Of a DNA stretch of 64,000 bases, positions 1-12,000 are shown one piece after another. Source of the stretch: Bolinopsis microptera (lineage: Eukaryota > Ctenophora > Tentaculata > Lobata > Bolinopsidae); the NCBI RefSeq assembly GCF_026151205.1, contig NC_087072.1:25447799-25511798 (forward strand), read 5' to 3'. The position numbers were made by a program, and so were the translations under genes. The notes under the pieces were generated by a model. The model was given only the letters and a program-made list of their open reading frames with translations, did not search any database and was not told the DNA's origin. Within the stretch, counting starts at the first letter, position 1. Every line of letters starts with the position of its first letter.

Positions 1-2
1 GT

Positions 3-898
3 GCTAATATTGCTGTAAAGAAATCCACCTTTTGTACTGTCACCAAAACAACATTTCTGAGCAACAACAATAACAAAAAAGAACTGATCGACCTTATCTC
101 AAGCATTTTTACTGTAAATGGTATTGAAGGGATCAGAGCTTGTAACGATGCTGATACTTTAATTGCAAAGAAAACATTGGAAATGTCATTCCTTGGCGAT
201 GTTGAATTGAAGGCAGAGGATACCGATATAGTTCAAGTCTATTAGTACATCATTTCAACAGTGACCATCACAATGATATTTATCTAACAACGAAGAAGGG
301 TAAATATTCAATCAAAGAAATATCAAGTCATCTAGATCATAAAGAAAAGGAGATACTTCTTCTAATTCATAGTATTTCAGGTTGTGATAGCGTCAGTGGA
401 CTGTTTGGTTTTAGCAAGGTTAAAGTGCTAAAGAAAGCTCTCACCTTTGATGAGCAAGGTCAGTTGGCAACATTACTTTCGGTGAGAGAATCAAAAGAAA
501 AGATTATTGAGGCAGGCCTCTGTTTCTTGCAGTACATTTATGGTGACAAGAAAAAGACTCTTTCTGCTTTGAGATTCCTAGCATACAATAGGATGGTAGC
601 GAAAAAGAGTCTCAATCCGAATAGGCTACCTCCAACAATAGCTTCAGCAACGGAGCACATCCTTAGAGCTTACTTACAGTACCATAACTGAGTCATGCTT
701 AACGCTGACAGTCTGAATCCCCTTGACTACGGCTGGAAATTGGCTCCTGGTGGCACTTACGAACCAGTTGCACCAGAGTCTATTTTGAACCTTATATGTT
801 GTAACTGTTCTGTCGATGTGGAACAGGCCTGTTTGACTTTCAGATGTTCATGTAGGAAATATGGCTTCAATTGTTTGCCAGCTTGTTGTATGGTATGA
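3..898 (+). pseudogene. Broken ORF of a repetitive PIN-nuclease-like / Cys-rich C-terminal family
   Basis: The window opens inside this ORF. Frame 3 (3-238) carries acidic motifs (CNDADTLIAKK, AEDTDIV) typical of PIN/FEN-like nuclease folds. A one-base shift near 238-240 moves the reading to frame 2, which continues LLVHHFNSD and then SISGCDSVSGLFGFSK up to a TGA at 689-691. After that stop the same frame goes on with LNPLDYGWKLAPGG and a Cys-rich tail (CCNCSVDVEQACLTFRCSCRKYGFNC) to 898. The order (acidic nuclease-like motifs, GCDS motif, DYGW motif, Cys-rich tail) resembles an uncharacterised, often multicopy protein family of invertebrate genomes. The frameshift and in-frame TGA argue for a dead copy. 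The family assignment is from memory of its layout, and an intron cannot be excluded at the first break. Confidence 0.55.
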
Positions 899-2024
899 AC
901 TGCACAAACATTAGACATGATGAACCTGAAGAACAAGCGAATTTTGATTAATATTAACTGTGTATTAATAATTGTCATGGTACTTACTGAGAATACACAT
1001 TTTAGATTAACCGTATTTGTTATTTGTAGATAAGTTTTTAAATAGATTCGAAATAAGCGTAAAAAATAATTTTGTGTATTTTTTTCGAAATTTCAATAAA
1101 ATTGAGAAAAAATTCGAAAAATTCCATTTATTTCGAAAAATAAAGCTCCAATCGTTCTGAAACTATCATTCGCCTGCCATAATGTGGCCATTGCGGTCAT
1201 TTTGCACACCCTATGGAGATCTCAAGACCTTCGGGAGCCGAATAACCAATATTAGGGGTGGGGCGTATGGGTTCCTGGAGAAAAATGACTATAAAAATTT
1301 TTGCCCAAAAGTTTCAGCTGGACGGTTTTTTTTGGTGGTTCCTGGGACCATGGACAACACATTCCTGTAGACAAACCTTTGTTACGAATTTGTTCACAGA
1401 TTGACCCATAAACAGCAATTCTTGCCCTAACTATTTATTTACGTAACTTATCACATTTATATTTCCGCAAAAAGTACCATACGTTTTTAGTGTTGTAATT
1501 AATTTATGAACCATATTAAAATAAACACTTATTTATTATTTGTATGACGAAAATATTACTTTTAAGTATAACAATCACATGAGAATTATTTACATGAATA
1601 TGATACAGTCTGTACAAAATAACATCTTTTAAATTTGTCTAGTAACCCTGCTACTAGATAATATTTGTTTCTTAATACACAGGAGTAAAATAAACGATTA
1701 TAAAATCTCTGGTTATAAATTGAAATGAAGTTAAATAAATATAAGAATAAACACAATATACTAATATCACACTATATATATATATATATACTAATATCAT
1801 ATTTACACTATAATAATGTCTGTCTGAAATGTGACAAAATCCTGACTACTAGTATTATATGTAATATGTAATCGTTATCACTTTATCAGGGCGTTAAACT
1901 GTAAACAATCAGTTAGTTACACATCAGTTAGTAGTAGTGACTCATTAGTTAGTAGTAGTTACACATCAGTAAGTAGTAGTTACACTTTAATTAGTAGTAG
2001 TTACTCATTAACAGAAGCTAATTA
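899..2024. other. AT-rich intergenic DNA and DRC12 3' flank with short tandem repeats
   Basis: No coding region is supported. The right part is the 3' flank of the minus-strand DRC12 gene. It contains a degenerate tandem repeat at about 1910-2010 (TTAGTAGTAGTTACACATCA-like units, about 27 bp) and a short TA microsatellite near 1774-1790. Confidence 0.5.
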
Positions 2025-3661
2025 TTACAACTCTAGGTTGGGTAGCCCGAACTCCCTAAGCTTCCCAATGTTGCGCAGCTGTACCATCTCACAACTCTTC
2101 TGCCAGCGGGATTGTGCTTGCTCTAACTTGCCTGCTACCGCGTCCATAGCTTCTATCAGAATACTCTCATACTTCTTCTCCATATCACTCTGTAATAATA
2201 ATACATTACATACTACATTACATTACATACTACATTACATTACATACTACATTACATACTACATTACATACTACATTACATTAACTAGCCCGTAGCCGTG
2301 TTACTCTAAAGTGGTGTATAGAGAAAACAATGCTTATTTAATTTGTCAATTTTTTATTACCATTTCCCTTTCCATTTTCTCGACAGCATCATCGTACTTC
2401 TTCTGTAGATCTGATTTAGCTTTCTCTGTCTCATCTAATTTACTCTTAGTAGTATCCAGCTGAACCTGAAATCATGTACTGTTACTAGAGTGTGTATAGT
2501 AGTGTGTATAGTAGTGTGTATAGTAGAGAGTATAGTAGTGTGTATAGTAGTGTGTATAGTAGTGTGTATAGTAGAGAGTATAGTAGTGTGTATAGTAGAG
2601 AGTATAGTAGTGTGTATAGTAGTGTGTATAGTAGAGTGTATACTAATGTGTATAGTAGAGTGTATAGTATTGTGTTGTATTAATATTGTACATGTTATTT
2701 ACCTGCATGTGAGCGAGGCTTGTCTCCAGCAAATGTATCCGTAGCGCCATTGTACTCTGCATGGTTTTGTATTGCCTGACCATGTCCGCGGATATATCTA
2801 GCTTCTCCTCCTGCTCCTCCTTCACTACGTTCTCCCATTCTGATACCTGTAATGCAATAGTATGTACAATGTAATGTATGTACATTTGTACAATCACATC
2901 AATATCAACCTTAACGACACCTTCGTTTGGGAACCAACTTTGTTTACAATTTACTGGTTAATGTTAACTCAAGAATTTATACATACAATAATATACAATA
3001 ATTATATACCTAAATCTGCTGATATAAAACCAAAATAACTCCGTAATATGTATGTAAAGCTGTAGTACATACATATTTGATATTACATTGCGATGAAAAC
3101 TTGGAACATTTTTACCCCCCCCCCCCCCCCCCCCCCCCCTGCAATCAGTTTCATAGCTATTGTGTCAAAATTACATTAGCGTAATCATTTAGAACCCCCC
3201 CCCCCTCAGCTGATTACGTAATATGTAAAGGACCCCTTATCAAGGCGTACGTTTATAAAAGGCGCGGCATTTCATCTCAATGTAATATGTATGTACTACG
3301 GCTTAAGAATATACACCGCACGAAATTATGGACCTGGAAGTAAGATTAAATACTTCAGCTTAATACACAAATCAAAACAAAATTCTAGAAGACTGACAGT
3401 CTTGTATTGAAAGACGAATATGATTTAGAAGCTCAAGTTGATCTGAAATAATGATAACCTAAAAGTACGGGCTATGAATACCTTTAATTTAAGATCGTTT
3501 GCCTTGGCGTTATTTCTTCGGGCAAGTTCAGACCTTGTCTCGAGTTCGTGTTTCAAGGAATCCACTTCTTGTAAAGTTTTGTTGTACTTATCTTTTACTG
3601 TCAATTCGCCCGGTTCACCCTTCTTTCCTTTTTTCTTCCCCTTCTTCTTTTTTGGAGGCAT
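2025..3661 (-). CDS. DRC12: Dynein regulatory complex subunit 12-like coiled-coil protein (CCDC153), 4 exons
   Basis: Exons in transcription order are 3661-3482, 2846-2703, 2465-2361 and 2189-2025. All joins are phase 0 with GT...AG ends and give 197 residues plus stop, near the usual family size. The protein starts MPPKKKKGKKKGKKGEP, a Lys-rich head, and then is almost wholly heptad-like coiled coil. The last exon reads SDMEKKYESILIEAMDAVAGK and ends RNIGKLREFGLPNLEL, which resembles the C-terminal DMEAKYEEIL ... LRQFGLNPLDL block of CCDC153. DRC12 belongs to the nexin-dynein regulatory complex of motile axonemes; that role is from the family, not visible here. An upstream in-frame TTG at 3673 is not the start; the ATG at 3661 begins the conserved MPPKK. 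Introns 2 and 3 hold tandem repeats next to their acceptors. Confidence 0.82.
2203..2283. repeat. ACATTACATACT minisatellite at the last DRC12 acceptor
   Basis: Repeats of ACATTACATACT and ACATTACATT lie just upstream (in the transcript) of the final DRC12 acceptor at 2190. The array occupies the branch/polypyrimidine side of intron 3 and merges into the TAATAATAATAC stretch beside the AG. Confidence 0.75.
2490..2690. repeat. GTGTATAGTA 10-bp tandem array in DRC12 intron 2
   Basis: About 20 units of a 10-bp motif, GTGTATAGTA with GAGAGTATAGTA variants, fill most of the 237-nt intron between exon 2 (donor at 2702) and exon 3 (acceptor at 2466). ORFs across it are repeat artefacts. Confidence 0.85.
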
Positions 3662-3949
3662 CACGCTAGACAAGTTGTCAAGTTAAGTCCGCTAATAGTG
3701 TCGGTTGTGCTTAGATTTTAATAGAATATGATAAAAACTGGTGAGGCGAGAAATAAGAGTATGCCTTATCTTAAGAGATAAGAATTGAATTAAGGAGGAG
3801 GCTAATGTACTTTTCACACATCAGCTGATGTCACGTTCGGAAGAAAATGAACGACCGAATTTTCGCGCGAAAATTTTTCAGAGGTAGTGCTGACAGGAGT
3901 TAGTAATATTTTGGACGCGCGTTACAAATATTCCAGCCGTTTGGCCACG
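3662..3949 (-). promoter_or_regulatory. DRC12 5' flank, likely promoter region
   Basis: This is the stretch directly upstream of the DRC12 ATG and before the inverted satellite element. It has no ORF. A CGCGCGAAAATTTTTCAG stretch (about 3863-3881) resembles GC-rich motifs seen near 32290 and 45640. No TATA box or ciliary X-box could be recognised, so the promoter label rests on position only. Confidence 0.25.
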
Positions 3950-4139
3950 AAAGTTGGAGTGTCACAGAAGACGTTTCCCTGAATTTTGTAGTGGATTTTG
4001 TAGTGGATTTTGCGCGCCGCACGTACGTTACAATATTTATTATTGTAGAATCTACGACGGTAGAAGTCAGAAGTCTCAATAAACTGCTCGTACTTATACT
4101 TTTATATACACTTATAAGATATGAAAATCTAAGTAACAC

Positions 4140-6566
4140 ATCAACCCCACTCAGGCCGCCTATCCCAAATAGCTTGAAATCTGTGACAAATCCCTAAAAA
4201 TCCAGAATGAGAATCTTTACCCCTGGGCCCTGAAGGGGATTTGTGCTGCTGTATATTTGAAACATGATTGGTGGTTAAATAGGTAGTACATACCCCTAAC
4301 CATCACAAAGACTAAGTTTTAAGCTCTTGAACCACTCAAGCCACTCCCAGAGGCCATGCCAATCCCAAAATGACTGAAATCCTCGTAAAGTCCAGATCGA
4401 GAATCTTTACCCCTGTAGTGCTTTTATGTTCCGGGGTAGGTGGGACATGTTTTAGTTTAAAAATGGGTTCTACCTGTTCCAAACCATCATAAAAATCAAG
4501 TTTCGACCTCTCAACCCACTCAGGCCACTGCCAGGGGCCACGCCCATCCCAAAATTACCGAAATCCAGCTAAAAAGCTAAAATCCAGACTTTAAAATCTT
4601 TACCCCTGTAGTGCTTTTATGTTCCGGGGTAGGTGGGACATGTTTTAGTTTTAAAATGGGTTCTATCTGTCCCCAACCATCATAAAAATCAAGTTTCGAC
4701 CTCTTAACCCAATAAGGCCACTCCCAGGGGCCACGCCCATCCCAAAATTACCGAAATCCAGCTAAAATCCAGACTTTAAAATCTTTACCCCTGTAGTGCT
4801 TTTATGTTCCGGGGTAGGTGGGACATGTTTTAGTTTAAAAATGGGTTCTACCTGTTCCAAACCATCATAAAAATCAAGTTTTGACCTCTCAACCCACTCA
4901 GGCCACTCCCAGGGGCCACGCCCATCCCAAAATTACCGAAATCCAGCTAAAATCCAGACTTTAAAATCTTTACCCCTGTAGTGCTTTTATGTTCCAGGGT
5001 AGGTGGGACATGTTTTAGTTTTAAAATGGGTTCTACCTGTCCCAAACCATCATAAAAATCAAGTTTCGACCTCTCAACCCACTCAGGCCACTCCCAGGGG
5101 CCACGCCCATCCCAAAATTACCGAAATCCAGCTAAAATCCAGACTTTAAAATCTTTACCCCTGTAGTGCTTTTATGTTCCGGGGTAGGTGGGACATGTTT
5201 TAGTTTTAAAATGAGTTCTACCTGTCCCAAACCATCATAAAAATCAAGTTTCGACCTCTCAACCCAATCAGGCCACTCCCAGGGGCCACGCCCATCCCAA
5301 AATTACCGAAATCCAGCTAAAATCCAGACTTTAAAATCTTTACCCCTGTAGTGCTTTTATGTTCCGGGGTAGGTGGGACATGTTTTAGTTTAAAAATGGG
5401 TTCTACCTGTTCCAAACCATCATAAAAATCAAGTTTCGACCTCTCAACCCACTCAGGCCACTGCCAGGGGCCACGCCCATCCCAAAATTACCGAAATCCA
5501 GCTAAAATCCAGACTTTAAAATCTTTACCCCTGTAGTGCTTTTATGTTCCGGGGTAGGTGGGACATGTTTTAGTTTTAAAATGGGTTCTATCTGTCCCAA
5601 ACCATCATAAAAATCAAGTTTCGACCTCTTAACCCAATAATACCACTCCCAGGGGCCACGCCCATCCCAAAATTACCGAAATCCAGCTAAAATCCAGACT
5701 TTAAAATCTTTACCCCTGTAGTGCTTTTATGTTCCGGGGTAGGTGGGACATGTTTTAGTTTAAAAATGGGTTCTACCTGTTCCAAACCATCATAAAAATC
5801 AAGTTTTGACCTCTCAACCCACTCAGGCCACTCCCAGGGGCCACGCCCATCCCAAAATTACCGAAATCCAGCTAAAATCCAGACTTTAAAATCTTTACCC
5901 CTGTAGTGCTTTTATGTTCCGGGGTAGGTGGGACATGTTTTAGTTTAAAAATGGGTTCTACCTGTCCCAAACCATCATAAAAATCAAGTTTCGACCTCTC
6001 AACCAACTAAGGCCACTCCCAGGGGCCACGCCCATCCCAAAATTACCGAAATCCAGCTAAAATCCAGACTTTAAAATCTTTACCCCTGTAGTGCTTTTAT
6101 GTTCCGGGGTAGGTGGGACATGTTTTAGTTTAAAAATGGGTTCTACCTGTTCCAAACCATCATTAAAATCAAGTTTCGACCTCTCAACCCACTCAGGCCA
6201 CTGCCAGGGGCCACGCCCATCCCAAAATTACCGAAATCCAGCTAAAATCCAGACTTTAAAATCTTTACCCCTGTAGTGCTTTTATGTTCCGGGGTAGGTG
6301 GGACATGTTTTAGTTTTAAAATGGGTTCTATCTGTCCCAAACCATCATAAAAATCAAGTTTCGACCTCTTAACCCAATAAGGCCACTCCCAGGGGCCACG
6401 CCCATCCCAAAATTACCGAAATCCAGCTAAAATCCAGACTTTAAAATCTTTACCCCTGTAGTGCTTTTATGTTCCGGGCTAGGTGGGACATGTTTTAGTT
6501 TAAAAATGGGTTCTACCTGTTCCAAACCATCATAAAAATCAAGTTTTGACCTCTCAACCCACTCAG
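4140..6566 (+). repeat. 185-bp satellite array, forward arm
   Basis: The motif GTTCCGGGGTAGGTGGGACA recurs at 4428, 4621, 4806, 4991 and 5176, giving a 185-bp period; the first interval is 193 bp because of an AGCTAAAA duplication. Units left of about 4428 are clearly more diverged, as expected at a satellite edge. Every fourth unit shares private variants (the GCCACTGCCAGGGG and CTATCTGTCC variants recur about 740 bp apart), so there is a tetrameric higher-order repeat. Confidence 0.93.
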
Positions 6567-6572
6567 GCCTAT

Positions 6573-8479
6573 TTTGATTTACATTTTTAAACTAAAACAT
6601 GTCCCACCTACCCCGGAACATAAAAGCACTACAGGGGTAAAGATTTTAAAGTCTGGATTTAGCTGGATTTCGGTCATTTTGGGATGGGCGTGGCCCCTGG
6701 GAGTGGCCCGAGTGGGTTGAGAGGTCGAAACTTGATTTTTATGATGGTTTGGGACAGGCAGAACCCATTTTTAAACTAAAACATGTCCCACCTACCCCGG
6801 AACATAAAAGCACTACAGGGGTAAAGATTTTAAAGTCTGGATTTAGCTGGATTTCGGTCATTTTGGGATGGGTGTGGCCCCTGGGAGTGGCCCGAGTGGG
6901 TTGAGAGGTCGAAACTTGATTTTTATGATGGTTTGGGACAGGCAGAACCCATTTTTAAACTAAAACATGTCCCACCTACCCCGGAACATAAAAGCACTAC
7001 AGGGGTAAAGATTTTAAAGTCTGGATTTAGCTGGATTTCGGTCATTTTGGGATGGGCGTGGCCCCTGGGAGTGGCCCGAGTGGGTTGAGAGGTCGAAACT
7101 TGATTTTTATGATGGTTTGGGACAGGCAGAACCCATTTTTAAACTAAAACATGTCCCACCTACCCCGGAACATAAAAGCACTACAGGGGTAAAGATTTTA
7201 AAGTTTGGATTTAGCTGGATTTCGGTCATTTTGGGATGGTCGTGGCCCCTGGGAGTGGCCCGAGTGGGTTGAGAGGTCGAAACTTGATTTTTATGATGGT
7301 TTGGGACAGGCAGAACCCATTTTAAAACTAAAACATGTCCCACCTACCCCGGAACATAAAAGCACTACAGGGGTAAAGATTTTAAAGTCTGGATTTAGCT
7401 GGATTTCGGTCATTTTGGGATGGGCGTGGCCCCTGGGAGTGGCCCGTTTGGGTTGAGAGGTCGAAACTTGATTTTTATGATGGTTTGGGACAGGCAGAAC
7501 CCATTTTTAAACTAAAACATGTCCCACCTACCCCGGAACATAAAAGCACTACAGGGGTAAAGATTTTAAAGTCTGGATTTAGCTGGATTTCGGTCATTTT
7601 GGGATGGGCGTGGCCCCTGGGAGTGGCCCGAGTGGGTTGAGAGGTCGAAACTTGATTTTTATGATGGTTTGGGACAGGCAGAACCCATTTTTAAACTAAA
7701 ACATGTCCCACCTACCCCGGAACATAAAAGCACTACAGGGGTAAAGATTTTAAAGTCTGGATTTAGCTGGATTTCGGTCATTTTGGGATGGGCGTGGCCC
7801 CTGGGAGTGGCCCGAGTGGGTTGAGAGGTCGAAACTTGATTTTTATGATGGTTTGGGACAGGCAGAACCCATTTTTAAACTAAAACATGTCCCACCTACC
7901 CCGGAACATAAAAGCACTACAGGGGTAAAGATTTTAAAGTTTGGATTTAGCTGGATTTCGGTCATTTTGGGATGGTCGTGGCCCCTGGGAGTGGCCCGAG
8001 TGGGTTGAGAGGTCGAAACTTGATTTTTATGATGGTTTGGGACAGGCAGAACCCATTTTAAAACTAAAACATGTCCCACCTACCCCGGAACATAAAAGCA
8101 CTACAGGGGTAAAGATTTTAAAGTCTGGATTTAGCTGGATTTCGGTCATTTTGGGATGGGCGTGGCCCCTGGGAGTGGCCCGTTTGGGTTGAGAGGTCGA
8201 AACTTGATTTTTATGATGGTTTGGGACAGGCAGAACCCATTTTTAAACTAAAACATGTCCCACCTACCCCGGAACATAAAAGCACTACAGGGGTAAAGAT
8301 TTTAAAGTCTGGATTTAGCTGGATTTCGGTCATTTTGGGATGGGCGTGGCCCCTGGGAGTGGCCCGAGTGGGTTGAGAGGTCGAAACTTGATTTTTATGA
8401 TGGTTTGGGACAGGCAGAACCCATTTTTAAACTAAAACATGTCCCACCTACCCCGGAACATAAAAGCACTACAGGGGTG
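6573..8479 (-). repeat. 184-bp satellite array, reverse arm
   Basis: The same satellite runs in reverse complement with a 184-bp period (ACATGTCCCACCTACCCCGG recurs every 184 bp). Private variants such as GGGATGGTCGTGG and CCCGTTTGGG recur 736 bp apart, again four units. Units in this arm are more alike than in the forward arm, so it was homogenised separately or more recently. The ORFs of 78-83 codons in it are repeat translations. Confidence 0.93.
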
Positions 8480-8541
8480 AAAAGCACTACAAATCCACTA
8501 CAAAAATCAAGGAAACGTGCTCTCGAGTGTCAACTGGCAAG

Positions 8542-9021
8542 CACTGAATAAGACTTCATAAATAAGCAATAAAAGACGAGAATTCTATCCAATTCAAACT
8601 ACATATCAACACTTTTCAAAATAAGTTATTTAAAAGTTGTTATAAATTCATCAACGTTTTAAAAGACTCCAAAGATTCATAAAAAAGCTCAGGTCACACC
8701 ATATATGGTAGTATTACCACACACCATATATGGTAGTATTACCATGGTAACACCATATTAACCTTCCTCAGCCAAACCGCATATTTGAGTTATTTTGCTC
8801 CGCTGAAAAGAGCCTTATTTCAAATAACTTTATTTCATCAAATATATAGAATCTACAATAACTTTCATCACAAAATTCTTGGCTACAAAAAGAGTTGGAA
8901 AAGTTAAACCTCAACTTTCCATTTCACGAGGTGGAAGTTTGGTGAAACAAAATAGATGTTACGTAATAGTTGTCATGGTAACAAAAGTCTTATCAGAAGA
9001 GTAAAAACTAACAACACGTAT
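8542..9021 (-). other. IPO9 3' UTR/flank with candidate poly(A) signal
   Basis: No gene other than the IPO9 3' end is seen. On the minus strand an AATAAA lies at 8834-8829, about 190 nt after the IPO9 stop, and is a plausible cleavage signal. A short duplication, ACCATATATGGTAGTATTAC, occurs twice at about 8698-8742. Confidence 0.4.
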
Positions 9022-12000
9022 CTAACTACCGGACACTTGCAGAGAGCTCAGCACCGTACGCTCATTCTCAGTTAGCGCCTGTAATGGTGAAATAGTGAAA
9101 TATTGCAGAGAAATAGTGAAATATTGCAGAGAAATAGTGAAATATTGCAGATAAATAGGGAAATATTGCAGAGAAATAGCGAAATATTGCCGAGAAATAG
9201 TGAAATATTGCAGATAAATAGTGAAATTGACAGAGATTTAGCGAAATTTACAAATATTTGGTGAAATTTACAAAGATTTAGTGTAATTTACAAAGATTTG
9301 GTGTAATTTACAATGATTTGATGTAATTTACAAAGTGATGGTAGTGTCAACGGTGTTAAAGGTGATCCAGCAAGTGTTAAAGGTGTTAAAGGTGACCCAG
9401 CAAGTGTTAAAGGTGTTAAAGGTGATCCAGCAAGTGTTAAAGGTGATCCAGCAAGTGTTAAAGGTGTTAAAGGTGATCCAGCAAGGTGTTAAAGGTGATC
9501 CAGCAAGTGTTAAAGCTTTAAAGGTGTTAAAGGTGATCCAGCAAGTGTTAAAGCTTTAAAGGTGTTAAAGGTGATACAGCAAGTGTTAAAAGTGTTAAAG
9601 GTGTTAAAGGTGATACAGCAAGTGTTAAAGGTGTTAAAGGTGTAATAGAAGAAGTAACTACCAGACAGAGCTGATTGTAGGTGTTATGAGTGGACAGCTG
9701 AGTTAGGAACTGTTGGAGATGACTGTGTAGATCTACTTCGTTCAGTGGGTCGTCTTTAGTGTCTTCGTCCTGAATAATTTCATAAATATACACTAATATA
9801 CATATTAATAATTATACACATTAGTGTTGATGTATATTACACATTAGTGCTGATGTATATTACACATTAGTGTTGATGTACATTACACATTAGTATTAAT
9901 GTACATTATACATTAACGCTTACACGCCGATCAGTGACTTGTATATAACCAGTTAATTAATTAATCAGCTAATTGTTGATAATTAACGAGTTAGTAAACC
10001 TCATCATCGTCATCTCCCAACATATGAGCAAGTTGAGCGATAGAAACGAACTGAGTTTCCACATCCTCCTCCTCCTCATCATCCTCCTCGTCACTAATGT
10101 CTCCGTTCCTCTCTGCTTCTAATTCCTCCAGCACGTTACCTGTAATTAAGTACCTTACTGGACACTATTTCCTCGGATGTAACTGTAATGACTCGCTGTG
10201 TATCTGGTTAGTGCAGGTGCCTATAGGGGGTGTAGGGAACCCCCCCCCCCCCCAGCTCAGATGTATGATCTAGTGAAGTAGTAGGGAGTAGTGTAATTCA
10301 CCTGATCTCACGTAATGAGTACAGGTGGTATATCCTAAACAGGAAGAATTAAATAGAATTTAACCGATATTATATCCACAGATATCCGGTTTAAAGTAAT
10401 TTCCTAGCATATTATACTCTAGTAGCAGGGTGTAGTAGGATATTAGCTTCAGAATTTACGTGATGATCTAACTGATTTATCAACATCTAATTACGTTAAC
10501 TACTTCATCTAATGATATCATTATACCTAAACTTATCGGTATTCCAACTTATCATTACAACTTACATTTCAACTACACGACTCTGTGAACATTCCAGAGA
10601 GAAATGTAAAACTAGAATGTATTGAGAAATGTAAAACTAGTACAATGTATTTGTCAACAAAAATTAAATTGATTTAGAAAATAATATTTTGGTAAATTTT
10701 TTTGACCCCTTACCCCCCCCCCCCCCCCCCCTGGCCTTAACACTATACACACTACACTCACTACACACTTTAGATTTGTTTGGAGAGGCGAATCATTCAC
10801 AGTTTAGGCTCTTGAAATCTTCGAATTAAAAATCATCTTGAGAGAACCTCCTCAAATTATTTGTTATATAGTAGTGTTGAAAGTATTAAACACACTACAC
10901 ACTATATAGTACACTATATAGTACACCCCAGTAATTCTTCCCGCCATTTAAAGAAGCGGCAACCAGCTTAGTGATTTACACGGCTTACAGTGTAGCACTA
11001 TATTATATATACACGTAGAAATCAACAGTTGACATACGCCACTTCTAGCTTTCTATCTGCACATTAGAGGGAGAAATAACGCAGAGCAAGTTAGATACAG
11101 GGTGAGTGAAAAAAACACTACACTTTGTAATTTAATAATTTAAATTAGAAAGCTTATCTCAACCTTTCTGAAAATTTCTAGTCAATAAGTCTGGACCTTT
11201 TCCTGATAGTAGCCGAAGAGTTTTTAAGAATCGGCCAAATATTTTTTCCACAATCAGCAACCCCTTGGAATACCCATTTAGAAATCCTTGCATTTCTCAA
11301 TTTAACCCTAATATTCGGTTATCTAATTAGGACTCCAAATAAAAATATATGGTATTCTGAATGTCGATTTACCGCGCCCCAATTTACCACAAACCCCGAT
11401 AATCGATATACCGCGGTCATCTCCTTTCCCCTAAATAGGGCTTAACATGTATAATGTAAACAAACAAACCCCGATTTACCGCGGATGCATCGGATGTTTC
11501 CTTTCCCCCAAACCCCGCTGTAAATCGGGGTTTTACTGTACATGTCAATATGATATCTACTTGCAAAGTAACGGCTCATGATTGTGTAACATTAAAACTA
11601 ACCGAACTCCTGTACGAGTATCTTGAATATCTTGACAGTGATAGGTATCATAGTGGGACCCTGTTGAGCTTTAGTGGAACGTGTAATCCTCCCCCCTTCT
11701 AGCGATATCTCCTCATCAGATACCATTATGTGAGTGAGGGGTGAATCCTGGGCCAGGAGGTGGGGCAGGAACTTAGTGAGGGCTATTACTGCTACCTTAG
11801 TTTCATACTCCCCTGTAAACATCTCCTGGATCTCACACCTGGAAATAGATTTATATTATATTATAGTATTATATAAGTACTTTATATTACACCTGGCAGG
11901 GAAATAGTTTTATATTATATTATATAAGTACTTTATATTATACTAGAAAGCCCGTGATCACAGTTTACCTAATTTGTGGGCGGTCGTACATTATACATTT

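Larger units (their letters stand above)
3950..8541. mobile_element. Large inverted-repeat (foldback-like) element made of satellite arms
   Basis: Two arms of the same 185-bp repeat face each other (4140-6566 and 6573-8479). Outside them lies a second, diverged inverted pair: 3950-4010 (reverse complement reads AAATCCACTACAAAATTCAG then GGAAACGTC) and 8480-8541 (AAATCCACTACAAAAATCAA then GGAAACGTG). Homology stops beyond both pairs. Long terminal inverted repeats filled with tandem units are typical of Foldback-type elements, which is why I treat the block as one element. No transposase ORF and no clear target-site duplication are visible. A locally inverted satellite array is the alternative. 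Confidence 0.45.

Noticed and set aside
7107..8192. Four ORFs of 78-83 codons on both strands with identical pairs 736 bp apart
   Set aside because: They are translations of the 184-bp satellite; the identity reflects the higher-order repeat, not a gene family.
8967..8982. GTTGTCATGGTAACA, close to an RFX X-box, which drives ciliary genes such as DRC12
   Set aside because: It lies in the IPO9 3' flank about 5.3 kb from the DRC12 start, beyond the satellite block; a single match is weak evidence.
9548..9793. IPO9 exon 14 reading on into a Pro/Leu/Thr-rich C terminus
   Set aside because: A donor at 9661/9660 and an acceptor at 9079 join it in phase to ALTENERTVL, the conserved importin-9 end, so the repeat-coded tail is intronic.
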